The notes beneath the pieces were generated by a model. The model ran no database searches, was not told where the DNA came from, and was given only the letters and a program-made list of their open reading frames with translations. The translations under genes were made by a program, and so were the position numbers. This document shows positions 36,267 through 44,673 of a DNA stretch of 64,000 nt, piece by piece. Position 1 is the stretch's first letter. Every line of letters starts with the position of its first letter. This DNA comes from JADKAV01 sp963704075 (GTDB taxonomy: Bacteria; Actinomycetota; Actinomycetes; S36-B12; UBA10799), in NCBI GenBank assembly GCA_963704075.1, contig CAVPGV010000003.1:62001-126000 (forward strand), in the 5' to 3' direction.

Positions 36267-37028
36267 TCAGTTGCCGAAGCGTCGCTGCCGGTCGGCGTAG
36301 GACCGCATGGCCCGCAGGAAGTCGACTCGCCGGAAATCCGGCCAGTACGCCTCACAGAAGTAGAACTCGGAGTGGGCGCTCTGCCACAGCAGGAAACCGG
36401 AGAGCCGCTGCTCACCGGAGGTGCGGATCACGAGGTCCGGATCCGGCTGGCCGCGGGTGTACAGGTGCTCGGCGATGTGTTCGGGTTCCAGGACCTGCGC
36501 CAGATCGTCCAGGGTCGTACCGCGCCCGGCATGTTCGGCGAGCAGGGAACGCACGGCGTCGACGACCTCACGCCGCCCGCCGTATCCGACTGCGACGTTG
36601 ACGGTCATCCCCCCCACGTCGCGGGTGGCGGCGTCGGCCTCCTTGAGTGCGGTCGCGGTCTCCACCGGCAGCAGGTCCAGAGCCCCGACCGGGTGGATGT
36701 GCCACTCCCGCGTCGCGGCCAGGTCGTGGACGGTGTCGGTGATGATCCCGAGCAGTTGATCCAGTTCTTGCGCGGGCCGGGCGAGATTGTCGGTGGACAG
36801 CAACCACAGCGTGACGACCTCAACGTTCACGTCGTCGCACCAGCGCAGGAACTCCGCAATGCGTTCACCGCCCACCCGGTGCCCGGCCGAGGCGCTCGTA
36901 CCCTGCAGAGTGGCCCAGCGCCGGTTTCCATCCAGGATCACGCCGACGTGGCGGGGTACGCGGTCGGCGTCGAGGCCGGCGAGCAACCGACGCTCGTAGA
37001 GCGAGTACGCCACACTGCGCAGACCCAT
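36267..37028 (-). CDS. uppS: cis-prenyl diphosphate synthase (UppS family, short type)
   Basis: Z-isoprenyl diphosphate synthase that extends an allylic diphosphate with IPP. Signature residues: HVGVILDGNRRWA (Asp33, Arg36-Arg37), LWLLSTDN, and DLVIRTSGEQRLSGFLLWQ near the C-terminus, followed by SEFYFCEAYWPDF. At 253 residues it is nearer in length to the mycobacterial short-chain Z,E-farnesyl diphosphate synthase (Rv1086) than to decaprenyl diphosphate synthase, and the phoH neighbourhood is the same, so it may make the short primer rather than the full lipid carrier. ATG 37028 has AGGAGG upstream. Confidence 0.9.
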   Translation of the reverse strand: MGLRSVAYSLYERRLLAGLDADRVPRHVGVILDGNRRWATLQGTSASAGHRVGGERIAEFLRWCDDVNVEVVTLWLLSTDNLARPAQELDQLLGIITDTVHDLAATREWHIHPVGALDLLPVETATALKEADAATRDVGGMTVNVAVGYGGRREVVDAVRSLLAEHAGRGTTLDDLAQVLEPEHIAEHLYTRGQPDPDLVIRTSGEQRLSGFLLWQSAHSEFYFCEAYWPDFRRVDFLRAMRSYADRQRRFGN

Positions 37029-37142
37029 GCCCACCTCCTCCTGTGGAGAGTACCCCGCCACGCCCGCGACAGCGCCGTCTTGTCGCCGGTCCCGCCCCGC
37101 TCGGAGGTCACAAGTGCGTATCGACGGCGTCGCGCAGCGTGG

Positions 37143-37925
37143 TCAGAACCCCGGATCGTCCTCTTCGTCCTCGAATCGGCCAGGGGACTTCTTGGGTCCT
37201 CGTACCCGATTTCGCTCGAGAAACTCGGCGGCTTCCGCTACCGACACCTGCTGGGATTTCCTGCCCTTGACGATGACCGCGGAGGTTCCCACGTGCAGCG
37301 CCACGCGCGGTTTGTCGGTCACCACCACCACGGCCTTGCCGGAATCCCGCAAGGCGATCACCTGGTCCAGGCACGTCTCGCGGAACGGGCGGGTGCCCAT
37401 CGTCGCGGTGTGGTCAAAAATGATCATGGATACCGGTGCATGCCGTGCCACGCCGAACGCGATCTGGTCGCGGATCTGCTTGCCGAGATCCTCGATCGGC
37501 CGATGCAGCAAGCCTTCGACCATCGCGGTGCGGGCCACGGGCCGCACCATCTGTTCGATCTGCGCATCCCGCAATCCGTAGATGCCCGCGAGCATCCGGA
37601 TGGTCTGTTCGACACTGAGTTCACGGACCCACCGGGGTTGCGGCGATGCAAGCAGCAAAACGCTCGGCGCGCGCGTGATCTCACCCTGGTCGATCGGAAG
37701 CAGGCCTGCCCAGGCCCGCGCGGCCGCGTTGGTTCGCACGGGATTGCGGCTGACCATGACCAGCGCCTCCCCCGGCCCGACCTCGACACTGAGTTCCCGG
37801 AAGACCCAGTAGGACGTCCGGTCGTGGGATCCCATCATGCGGGGGACACCCTTGATGATCTGCTTCTTCTTCCGCAGCCGGGTGCCTTCCACGCCGGCGT
37901 GCGAGAACGTGGCCAGTGGGTTCAC
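37143..37925 (-). CDS. ABC-2 exporter ATP-binding subunit homologue with degenerate catalytic motifs
   Basis: Fold and position match the ATPase of a polysaccharide/teichoic acid exporter (Wzt/TagH-like), but each catalytic motif is altered. The P-loop region reads VMVSRNPVRTNAAARAW with no GxxGxGKS/T, the signature region is EDLGKQIRDQIAFGVA instead of an LSGGQ type, Walker B is MIIFDHTATMG with His for the catalytic Glu, and the H-loop His is missing (VVVTDKPRV). The surrounding framework is intact (ELSVEVGPGEALV, GLLPIDQGEI, a full helical subdomain). GTG start overlaps the permease stop as GTGA. 260 residues. Probably a structural or regulatory pseudo-ATPase. Confidence 0.75.
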   Translation of the reverse strand: MNPLATFSHAGVEGTRLRKKKQIIKGVPRMMGSHDRTSYWVFRELSVEVGPGEALVMVSRNPVRTNAAARAWAGLLPIDQGEITRAPSVLLLASPQPRWVRELSVEQTIRMLAGIYGLRDAQIEQMVRPVARTAMVEGLLHRPIEDLGKQIRDQIAFGVARHAPVSMIIFDHTATMGTRPFRETCLDQVIALRDSGKAVVVVTDKPRVALHVGTSAVIVKGRKSQQVSVAEAAEFLERNRVRGPKKSPGRFEDEEDDPGF

Positions 37926-38710
37926 ACGGTCCGCCGGATGTTCACTCCGCGCCCGAACAACAGGATGAATCCGGCCACCAGGATGACGAGGATCACGCCG
38001 AAGGACAACGCGTAATTGGTCCATGACGTGAGGACCTCCGGCCAGACGGCGGCCCGGTAGAAGTCGAGTACGCCGTGGAACGGATTCAGGTAGAGGTACG
38101 GGACCATCCACTCCGGGAAGTTCTTCTGCGACCACAGGATCGGGCTGCCCCAGAAGAATGCCCGGGTCATCACCGTTGCGAACACCTCGATGTCCGGCCA
38201 CCGCAGCGCGAGGCCGGCCTGGAACGTCGCGAACCCCAGACACAGGAGGAACTGCATGGCCATCGCCACTGGGAACAACGCGGTTCCCCAGGTGAGAGTG
38301 GCCCCGCCCACGAAGATGAAGACCAGGATGATGGGGATCGAGGTGATGAACTCGAACATTCCGACCAGTACCATCCGCAGCGGCCAGGTCACCGGCGACA
38401 GGGGGCTGGACTCCAGGACATCGCCGAAGCGGATGAACGCACGCGGGCTCTTGCGGATCGTCTGCGAGAGCCAGGTGAACGGGTAAATACCCGTGATCAG
38501 GAAGACGATGAACGGCTGCAGGCCGATCCCGCGACCGCCGGCGAAGATGAACGAGAACACCGCCCACATCAGCATGGCCAGTAGGAACGGCTCGCCCAGG
38601 GTCCACACGAAGCCCAGTCGGTAGCGCCGGTACAGCGTCTTGAGGTCCTGCCGGACCATCAGTGCGATCGTCCGCCGGCGCCCAGGCAGGCTCGCGAGGT
38701 CGGAGATCAT
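37922..38710 (-). CDS. ABC-2 type polysaccharide/polyol phosphate exporter permease
   Basis: Six-helix ABC-2 membrane protein of the Wzm/TagG type, 262 residues: N-terminal cytosolic LKTLYRRYRLGFVWTLGEP, a family-typical amphipathic lead-in, followed by helices from about residue 45. RWPDIEVFATVMTRAFFWGSPILW and PFHGVLDFYRAAVW are conserved features of O-antigen and teichoic-acid exporters. It is expected to move an undecaprenyl-linked glycan across the membrane, but its only adjacent ATPase is degenerate. Confidence 0.88.
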   Translation of the reverse strand: MISDLASLPGRRRTIALMVRQDLKTLYRRYRLGFVWTLGEPFLLAMLMWAVFSFIFAGGRGIGLQPFIVFLITGIYPFTWLSQTIRKSPRAFIRFGDVLESSPLSPVTWPLRMVLVGMFEFITSIPIILVFIFVGGATLTWGTALFPVAMAMQFLLCLGFATFQAGLALRWPDIEVFATVMTRAFFWGSPILWSQKNFPEWMVPYLYLNPFHGVLDFYRAAVWPEVLTSWTNYALSFGVILVILVAGFILLFGRGVNIRRTV

Positions 38711-38720
38711 GGCCCCGATG

Positions 38721-39110
38721 CTAGTTGTCGGTGGGCGTGGACCCCGCGCCAGACACCCGGTCGGCGCTCTCGGAGACCGGCGGTTGATCCGCGCCGGGTG
38801 CCGATCCGGACTGCTGCGCGATCGCCTGCTTGGCCCACAGCGTGGCCTTGTGCTCGGCGTAGAACGAGAAGAACGGGATGGTCCCGGCCAGCATGATCAG
38901 CAACGTGCGGGGGAACACCTGCCACTTGCACCGCAGGGACAGGTCCAGCACCGTGACCAGGTAGACCATGTAGGCGTAGCCGTGGACCATGGCCACGGGG
39001 GTCTCGATGTGCCAGATGTAGCGCAACGGCATGGCCACGAAAACCAGCAGGAGCAGCAGCACACCGACCACGTAGGCCATCACGCGGTAGCGCGTCAGCG
39101 AACCCGACAT
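38721..39110 (-). CDS. DUF3817 family membrane protein
   Basis: Three predicted helices with the conserved pattern IETPVAMVHGYAYMVYLVTVLDLS and RTLLIMLAGTIPFFSFYAEHK, the mark of the actinobacterial DUF3817 family. 129 residues, with a disordered C-terminus of about 35 residues. The start codon overlaps the preceding stop by one base. Function unknown. Confidence 0.82.
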   Translation of the reverse strand: MSGSLTRYRVMAYVVGVLLLLLVFVAMPLRYIWHIETPVAMVHGYAYMVYLVTVLDLSLRCKWQVFPRTLLIMLAGTIPFFSFYAEHKATLWAKQAIAQQSGSAPGADQPPVSESADRVSGAGSTPTDN

Positions 39111-39361
39111 CAGTCGACCAACTCCTCATCGCGCTGTGCCTCGACCGTGCGCTGATCGGCGATGACCTTGTACCAGAACCAGCCCACGAAACCGACGAAG
39201 ACGACCCACTGCACCGCGTAGGCGGCGTTCTGCCAGTCCAGGGTCTGCTGCCGGTGCGCGGAGTCCCACTGCCACCAGCCCAACCGGATGAACACGACCG
39301 AGATGACCAGGCACAGGATGTGCCAGGGAATCCATCTCGGCTGCAGGAGGTAGCTACGCAT
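39110..39361 (-). CDS. Small two-helix membrane protein, conserved in actinobacteria
   Basis: 83 residues, two predicted helices (about 12-28 and 46-64) with many Trp (RLGWWQWDSA, GWFWYKVI). It starts with an ATGA overlap on the stop of the gene at 39361-39573 and is followed directly by the DUF3817 gene, suggesting one unit. RLGWWQWDSAHR faintly recalls the start of SURF1-type proteins, but the rest is absent. Function unknown. Confidence 0.6.
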   Translation of the reverse strand: MRSYLLQPRWIPWHILCLVISVVFIRLGWWQWDSAHRQQTLDWQNAAYAVQWVVFVGFVGWFWYKVIADQRTVEAQRDEELVD

Positions 39362-39573
39362 CAGTACGTCGTGCGACCTTCCGGAGCGCGCTCGGCGGGG
39401 GCGTCGGGGTCGCCCGGTTCGGGGAAGTCGACCCGCTTGATCTGCTTGTTGAGTGACTTGAACAAGAAGACGGCCGCGACGATCAGCGCCAGGAAGGTGA
39501 GGAAACCCGCCATTCCAGGGCCGACGGTGCTGGGGTCGGGGAGTTCGCCTTGGGCGGCGAGGATGGACAACAC
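39361..39573 (-). CDS. Small single-helix membrane protein downstream of mca (Rv1083-like)
   Basis: 70 residues with one helix (GMAGFLTFLALIVAAVFLF, residues 20-38) followed by KSLNKQIKRVDFPEP, the pattern of a small conserved protein that follows mca in many actinobacteria. It lies 44 bases after mca. Function unknown. Confidence 0.65.
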   Translation of the reverse strand: MLSILAAQGELPDPSTVGPGMAGFLTFLALIVAAVFLFKSLNKQIKRVDFPEPGDPDAPAERAPEGRTTY

Positions 39574-39617
39574 GTCTGTTAGTTTACGCCGCTGGTCGCC
39601 GATGGCCCACCGGGCCG

Positions 39618-40448
39618 CTATCTCAGCCCGGCGAAGAGATCGTCTTCAGGACCCTGGTCCGGCAGCACGCTGAACGCCAACTCGAAATCCTCGGTGGGCC
39701 ACACCTGCCGGGCGACCTCGGCGGGCAGGACGAACCAGTGGCCGGCCGGGTCGATCTGCGACTCGTGGGCCTTCAGTGCCGCGTCGCGGACCTCGAAGTA
39801 CTCCCCGCACGGCACCTTGGTGGTGACCCGGTGACTACTGTCCGCCCGGGCGAGGATGTCGTCGATCCAGTCCGCGTAGGGCGAATCCAGGCCTCTCGAG
39901 ATCGCCGCCTCGTGCAGGGCCAGGACCTTCTGCTTGTGGAAGGTCTGGTGGTAGTACACCTTGCTCACCTGCCAGAACGGCGCTGCCTGCCTCACGGCGG
40001 CCATCGTGACCTCGTGGCACCGGATGTGATCAGGGTGCGGATACCCGCCGTTCTCGTCGTAGGTGGTCACCACCTGCGGGCGGAAGTCCACAATCTGTTC
40101 CACGAGTGGGCCGACGGCCACGTCGAGGTCGATTTCGGCGAAACACCCGTGCGGCAGCGGCGGCGGCGGGTCTCCGCTGGGGAATCCGGAGTCCTCGAAA
40201 CCCAGCCACGCGTGTTCCACGCCGAGGATCTGCGCCGCTCGCGCCATCTCTTCTCGGCGCAATTGCGCCATGCGGGTGGGATCCACGCTGAGCCCCGGAT
40301 TGAGGACGTCGCCACGTTCGCCGCCGGTACACGTGACCACCTTCACCCGCACGCCCTCGGCGACGTACTTGGCCGTGCTCGCCGCCCCCTTGCTCGCCTC
40401 GTCGTCGGGATGGGCATGTACGTGCATCAAGCGCAGGCCGGTGTCCAC
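39618..40448 (-). CDS. mca: Mycothiol conjugate amidase
   Basis: LmbE-family zinc amidase that cleaves mycothiol S-conjugates to GlcN-inositol and a mercapturic acid, for detoxification. Zinc motif AHPDDE (near residue 11), VTCTGGERGDVLNP, LGFEDSGFPSGDP and GGYPHPDH are typical; Mca differs from MshB by the LGFEDSG stretch and the VYYHQTFHK region, both present. GTG at 40448 gives 276 residues with little ribosome binding site. Divergent from greA, as in mycobacteria. Confidence 0.92.
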   Translation of the reverse strand: MDTGLRLMHVHAHPDDEASKGAASTAKYVAEGVRVKVVTCTGGERGDVLNPGLSVDPTRMAQLRREEMARAAQILGVEHAWLGFEDSGFPSGDPPPPLPHGCFAEIDLDVAVGPLVEQIVDFRPQVVTTYDENGGYPHPDHIRCHEVTMAAVRQAAPFWQVSKVYYHQTFHKQKVLALHEAAISRGLDSPYADWIDDILARADSSHRVTTKVPCGEYFEVRDAALKAHESQIDPAGHWFVLPAEVARQVWPTEDFELAFSVLPDQGPEDDLFAGLR

Positions 40449-40647
40449 TCGCGCAAGAATACGCGCTGTTGCGACGGTGCGACCGGCCAGCGGCGAGGTG
40501 GCTTTCCCATGAACGGGTTGCGAGAGCGACGACAACCCGCTCGGGTACCCAAAATGCCTGGTAGCGGGCAGAATGGCGCCAAACGGCCCTCCGGTCGCGC
40601 GCTGTGCGTCGCCGGTGGGCCGCCGTATCGATAACAGGAGTGATGAC

Positions 40648-41130
40648 GTGAGTGAGCAGAAGGTCACTTGGCTGACCCAGGACGCCTACGACCGACTGGC
40701 CGAGGAACTCACCGAGCGGGAAGAGGTGACCCGGGCCAAGATCACGAAGGTCATCGAGTTGGCACGCGAAGAAGGGGACCTGAAGGAGAACGGCGGATAC
40801 CACGCGGCCAAGGACGACCAGGGCCGCAACGAGGCGCGCATCCGAGAACTCAAACATCTGCTGGAGCATGCCCGCGTCGGCCGTCCCGAGGACACCGTCG
40901 AAGGCGCTGTGAGCCATGGGTCCACGGTGACCATCGAGTTCCCGGGCGGCGATCGGGAGACGATGCTGGTCGCCTCCCGCGAGGAGAAGGCGCACACGGA
41001 TCTCGAGATCTGCTCCCCCGATTCACCGCTCGGTCGGGCCCTACTGGGCCAGCACGCCGGCGCGGAGGCTTCCTACGATCTGCCCAACGGCCGAACGATG
41101 AAGGTCAAGATCGTCGAGGTCCACGACTAG
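40648..41130 (+). CDS. greA: Transcription elongation factor GreA
   Basis: Rescues backtracked RNA polymerase by stimulating transcript cleavage. N-terminal coiled coil with the acidic tip (IELAREEGDLKENGGYHAAKDDQG) and C-terminal FKBP-like domain (GSTVTIEFPGGDRE, SPLGRALLGQHAGAEASYDLPNG in parts). 160 residues. GTG start with AGGAG eight bases upstream. A GC-rich hairpin follows at 41151-41168. Confidence 0.94.
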   Translation: MSEQKVTWLTQDAYDRLAEELTEREEVTRAKITKVIELAREEGDLKENGGYHAAKDDQGRNEARIRELKHLLEHARVGRPEDTVEGAVSHGSTVTIEFPGGDRETMLVASREEKAHTDLEICSPDSPLGRALLGQHAGAEASYDLPNGRTMKVKIVEVHD

Positions 41131-41150
41131 GGCCCGGGGTTCAGCATGTA

Positions 41151-41168
41151 GCGGGCAAGCGCGCCCGC
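41151..41168 (+). terminator. Hairpin downstream of greA
   Basis: GCGGGC (41151-41156) and GCCCGC (41163-41168) form a 6-bp stem, 21 bases after the greA stop. No T-run. Confidence 0.4.
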
Positions 41169-41285
41169 GATGCACCCTTTGGCTCTGGTGCCGGTATGGC
41201 GAATCAGTGACCTCTCAGGCACCAGAACCCGGACGTCGCGCAGGCGGTACCGTCACCTGGGCAAGGCGTGCCCTTCCGGGTTCCC

Positions 41286-41663
41286 TCACTGGACGACGGG
41301 CAGGCCCTGCGCTTCCCACGCCACGATCCCGCCATCGAGATCCTGCGCGTTGTCAATGCCCGCGTCGGACATCTGTTGCATGGCGGTCTTGGAGCGGTTC
41401 CCGCTGCGGCAGTACACCGCGTACGTGGTGTCCGGGTCGAGTTCCGACACCTGCTGGGCGAAGGTTGCGGATTCCACGTCCATGTTCACGGCGTTCGGAA
41501 GGTGACCCGACGCGAACTCCCCAGGCGTGCGAACGTCGAGCGTGACCACTCCGGCCTGCTTGGTCAGCTCATCGAACTGATTCGGCGACAGGGTGGTCGA
41601 CGTGCCCGAGGAGCAGGCAGTGAGGGCGAACAGCATCATGACGGCGACGAGCAGTTTGCGCAT
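41286..41663 (-). CDS. Rhodanese-domain lipoprotein
   Basis: Single rhodanese domain with a lipoprotein signal (LFALTAC, Cys17), so the active site is outside the membrane. Active-site loop CRSGNRSKT carries the persulfide Cys (about residue 86), with LDVRTPGEFASGHLPNAVN and LDGGIVAWEAQGLPV as family motifs. 125 residues. It may transfer or detoxify sulfane sulfur. A CsoR/CstR-type palindrome lies 11 bases upstream of the start, suggesting control by copper or persulfide. Confidence 0.9.
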   Translation of the reverse strand: MRKLLVAVMMLFALTACSSGTSTTLSPNQFDELTKQAGVVTLDVRTPGEFASGHLPNAVNMDVESATFAQQVSELDPDTTYAVYCRSGNRSKTAMQQMSDAGIDNAQDLDGGIVAWEAQGLPVVQ

Positions 41664-41673
41664 AGCACCATGG

Positions 41674-41688
41674 TACCCCCTAGGGGTA
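41674..41688 (-). promoter_or_regulatory. CsoR/CstR-type operator palindrome at the rhodanese gene
   Basis: TACCCC-CTA-GGGGTA, a perfect 6-3-6 inverted repeat. CsoR-family repressors (Cu(I) sensor CsoR, persulfide sensor CstR) recognise GC-tract palindromes of this form. It is 11 bases before the start codon, so binding would block transcription or initiation. Confidence 0.5.
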
Positions 41689-41710
41689 TCCTCCCGAAAG
41701 TCGGAACACT

Positions 41711-42946
41711 TCAGCCGGCAGTAACGGCGAAACCCTTTGCTTCCAGGTCAGCCAACAGTTCCGCCGCATGCTCGGATCCCCTGACCTCGACCTCCACGAC
41801 GACCGCGCACTCGTCGACGCGCAGGCGAGGATCGACACGATTGTGCGAGACCGTCGCCACGTTGCCCTTGTCCGCCGCGATCGCGGCCAGCAGCCTGTCC
41901 AAGTGCCCGGGCTTGTCGGGGATGCGCGCGGAGATCACCATGTATCTACCGGCCGCGACCATGCCGCGCTGCACGATGCGAAGGAGCAGCAACGGGTCGA
42001 CGTTCCCACCGGAAAGGGTGACGACCACCGGTGGCTCGAACAGCTCCGGGTGGATCAGAACCGCCGCCAGCGCGGCCGCACCGGCCGGTTCGACGACCAG
42101 CTTGCTGCGCTCCAGACAGGTGACGACCGCCTGCGCGATCTGCTCGTCGTCGACAGTCAGGAAGTCAACCCCCGCCCGCTCGATGATCCCGAACGGCAGA
42201 CGCCCCGGTTTCGCGACGGCAATTCCGTCGGCCATGGTGCTCATCCTGTCAAGCGGCACGGGGTGTCCGGCGGCCAGCGAGGGCGGATACGACGCGGCGT
42301 GCGATGACTGGACGCCCACCAAGCGAACGTCGGTCAACGATTGCGCAAGACCGAGACTGACCCCGGCCAGCAATCCCCCGCCGCCCGTGCACACCGCCAC
42401 AGTGCGGACCTCCGGGTGCTGTTCGGCGATCTCGAGGCCGACCGTCGCCTGGCCGGCGATGACATCCGGGTGGTCGAAGGGATGGATCAGCACCGCGCCG
42501 GTTCGTTCGCTGTGCGCGGTCGCAGCCACCAGCGCATCATCAATGGAGCTCCCGGTGAACTCGACGTGGGCTCCGTATGCCATCGTCGCTTCGATCTTGG
42601 GCAGCGTCGCCCCCTCCGGCATGAAGACGGTGGAGCGCACGCCGAGCAAGGCCGCCGCGAGCGCCACCCCCTGCGCATGGTTGCCGGCACTGGCCGCGAC
42701 CACTCCCCGCGCACGTTCCTGCTCGCTCAGTTGGGCGATCCGGTTGTACGCTCCACGAATCTTGAACGAGCCGGTCCGCTGTAGGTTCTCGCACTTGAGA
42801 TAGACCGGGCCACCGACCAGTTCGGTCAACCAGCGCGCGGGCACCGCAGGCGTGCGGAAGACGATTCCTTCCAGTCGCTCGCGCGCCTGCTGGATCTGGG
42901 CGGCGCCGACAACGGACAGCTCGGCCCCGTCGTCGCCGCTGGTCAC
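41711..42946 (-). CDS. ilvA: Threonine ammonia-lyase (threonine dehydratase) with C-terminal ACT domain
   Basis: PLP enzyme that deaminates threonine to 2-oxobutanoate, the first step to isoleucine (or catabolic use). The PLP lysine is in GSFKIRGA (Lys62); SAGNHAQGVALAA and the phosphate-binding TGGGGLLAG are present. The C-terminal 80 residues form a single ACT domain (YMVISARIPDKPGHLDRLL), as in the shorter ilvA type of actinobacteria. GTG start overlaps the FIST stop as GTGA. 411 residues. Confidence 0.9.
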   Translation of the reverse strand: MTSGDDGAELSVVGAAQIQQARERLEGIVFRTPAVPARWLTELVGGPVYLKCENLQRTGSFKIRGAYNRIAQLSEQERARGVVAASAGNHAQGVALAAALLGVRSTVFMPEGATLPKIEATMAYGAHVEFTGSSIDDALVAATAHSERTGAVLIHPFDHPDVIAGQATVGLEIAEQHPEVRTVAVCTGGGGLLAGVSLGLAQSLTDVRLVGVQSSHAASYPPSLAAGHPVPLDRMSTMADGIAVAKPGRLPFGIIERAGVDFLTVDDEQIAQAVVTCLERSKLVVEPAGAAALAAVLIHPELFEPPVVVTLSGGNVDPLLLLRIVQRGMVAAGRYMVISARIPDKPGHLDRLLAAIAADKGNVATVSHNRVDPRLRVDECAVVVEVEVRGSEHAAELLADLEAKGFAVTAG

Positions 42947-44256
42947 AGCTCGCCCTCGTCGACCGGGCGGGAGAGTTCGGCCAGCATCTTGTGCAGCTCA
43001 CGGGTCATGGGGTCCGCATCGGCCACCTGCTGAGGCCGCAGCGCCGCGTGATGCCCGGGCACTGCCCGAGGTCCGGCACCGAAGGCCACCACAGTGGCCG
43101 TCTGGTAGTTCACGCATTCCCGCCCGCCGATCGGAGCGATTTCAGCCTCGGAGAAGAAGCCACTCACCGGTACACCGAGCCGGGCACGCGCGACCGTCGC
43201 GTCATGGTTGGCATTGCCGAACATGAACCGGCCCCGCGTGGTGGAGGCGAACAGCAACGCTCCGGCCAGCCGGGGATCCATTCGCGCGGCCACTCCTTCC
43301 AGCATGACGTTGAGATCCTCATCGGCGGCCGCCTCGTCGCGCACGTGGAACTGGACCGTGGCCCCGACTGGAATGGGCGCCACCATCTGCAGCGCCCCGC
43401 GTTGGCCCTCAGCGGCCTGGAAGTCGTGGATGAGGAAGTCCCCGATCCGGGGATCCTGCGAAGAAACGGAGACGCCGATCTGCATTCCGGACAGCGCCAG
43501 GCTGCGCTCAGGCTCCTCGAGGGCCGCGATCACCTCTTGGGCACACAACGCAGCAGGTGTTCCGGCCAGCGATTTGAGCAGGAAACCCTCGGCCTCGGTG
43601 ACGGTGAGGATCGGGCCGACCGGCCGGCACGCGGGACTGATCAGGGTGTCGACTTCGACGTGTCCACCGATCATCACCCCCACCGCGCCGCGCTGGTGAA
43701 TTCGCCCGTCCAGTAGGAAGCGCGTGGTGCGGGCAGGTGCCGGACCCGAGGCCACCCCCCCGACGACCGGAAGGTCCGTCATGAGTTCTGCGGCATGAGC
43801 TGCGAAATCGGTTGCGGGGAACGACCAGGGGTCGGTGAACATGATGGCGATGACGTCGTCACGGCGCCGACCGGGAAGGCCCACGATCCGGTGGCCGTCA
43901 GGTCCGGCCATGACTTCCATGTGGAAGGAACGCGCACGCAGGCCCGGCATCCGCGCGGCCCACACGGACACCGCAGTCCCCTGATCACTGCCCCGCCCGT
44001 CGGCCAGCACACCCGAGGCCGACGTTCCGATAACGGTGGCCGACGTCAGGTTCGCCTGGGACGCCAGCATGGCCTGCTCGACATCTTCGGGGTTGTCCGC
44101 GGCGACGAAGACGAATGCCAGATTGGGCGCGGAACCCAGTCCCAGCAGCGCCTGTTTGACCGCTTTGCGCGCCAGAGCGGTCATATCCGCCGGGCCGGGG
44201 CCCTGCGCGATCGCCAGTCCCTCACCAACCAATCCCACCGCAGCATTCTCGCCCAT
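42943..44256 (-). CDS. FIST domain signal-sensing protein
   Basis: FIST_N plus FIST_C architecture, 437 residues. N-terminal part: FVFVAADNPEDVEQAM, ATVIGTSASGVLADG; middle: PVVGGVASG; C-terminal: ALLFASTTRGRFMFG, VSGFFSEAEIAPIGG, with YQTATVVAFG. FIST proteins are thought to bind small ligands, often amino acids, as signal-transduction sensors, usually with an attached output domain; none is attached here. It is translationally coupled to ilvA (4-bp overlap), which hints at amino-acid sensing. ATG at 44256 preferred. Confidence 0.83.
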   Translation of the reverse strand: MGENAAVGLVGEGLAIAQGPGPADMTALARKAVKQALLGLGSAPNLAFVFVAADNPEDVEQAMLASQANLTSATVIGTSASGVLADGRGSDQGTAVSVWAARMPGLRARSFHMEVMAGPDGHRIVGLPGRRRDDVIAIMFTDPWSFPATDFAAHAAELMTDLPVVGGVASGPAPARTTRFLLDGRIHQRGAVGVMIGGHVEVDTLISPACRPVGPILTVTEAEGFLLKSLAGTPAALCAQEVIAALEEPERSLALSGMQIGVSVSSQDPRIGDFLIHDFQAAEGQRGALQMVAPIPVGATVQFHVRDEAAADEDLNVMLEGVAARMDPRLAGALLFASTTRGRFMFGNANHDATVARARLGVPVSGFFSEAEIAPIGGRECVNYQTATVVAFGAGPRAVPGHHAALRPQQVADADPMTRELHKMLAELSRPVDEGEL

Positions 44257-44457
44257 CGGCGGGCCTCGTCGGCGGTTGGGCACACATCTGTCACCGAACC
44301 GTGGCGCCGAGCGGGGTCCAGGGACGCGACACTTCAGAGTTCATGGGGGGTTGGCGCGGGCTCTCGTGGCGGCTGGATGCCTCGTCCGCCTGCGCAGGCG
44401 GCCGGTGTCCTGTCGGTGCAACGACCTGCGTTTCCTCACCGGAAGGGTCCTCGGATC

Positions 44458-44673
44458 TCATGGCATAGCGAGGTTCAGCCTGGGTGCTGTGCCGTCCGCC
44501 GCTCTCTCGCGCGCCGACCCGAGCGTGAACGGCCTGTTGGGGTGCGAGAAGAGCATGATCCACTTGCCCTTATAGTCGTCCAGCGAGATGACGCCGTGCG
44601 TCGATTCCACCTCGAAGGCCGGGGCCGGGTCGCCGATCAGCGGCAGGCGTACGGACTCGATGGTCTCGGTCAT
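44458..44673 (-). pseudogene. Truncated peroxiredoxin (N-terminal fragment)
   Basis: The first 37 residues (VRLPLIGDPAPAFEV, GVISLDDYKGKWIMLFSHP) match the start of AhpC/TSA-type peroxiredoxins, and AAGGAGAAC stands at the right distance from the ATG at 44673. After the SHP, the expected DFTPVC with the peroxidatic Cys is missing; the frame continues with unrelated residues and stops at 71. No other frame restores it, so it is a truncated gene rather than a frameshift. Confidence 0.65.

Noticed and set aside
37143..38606. 487-codon reading of the ABC ATPase gene
   Set aside because: The first part is a shadow of the permease; the GTG at 37925 with a 4-bp overlap is the natural start.
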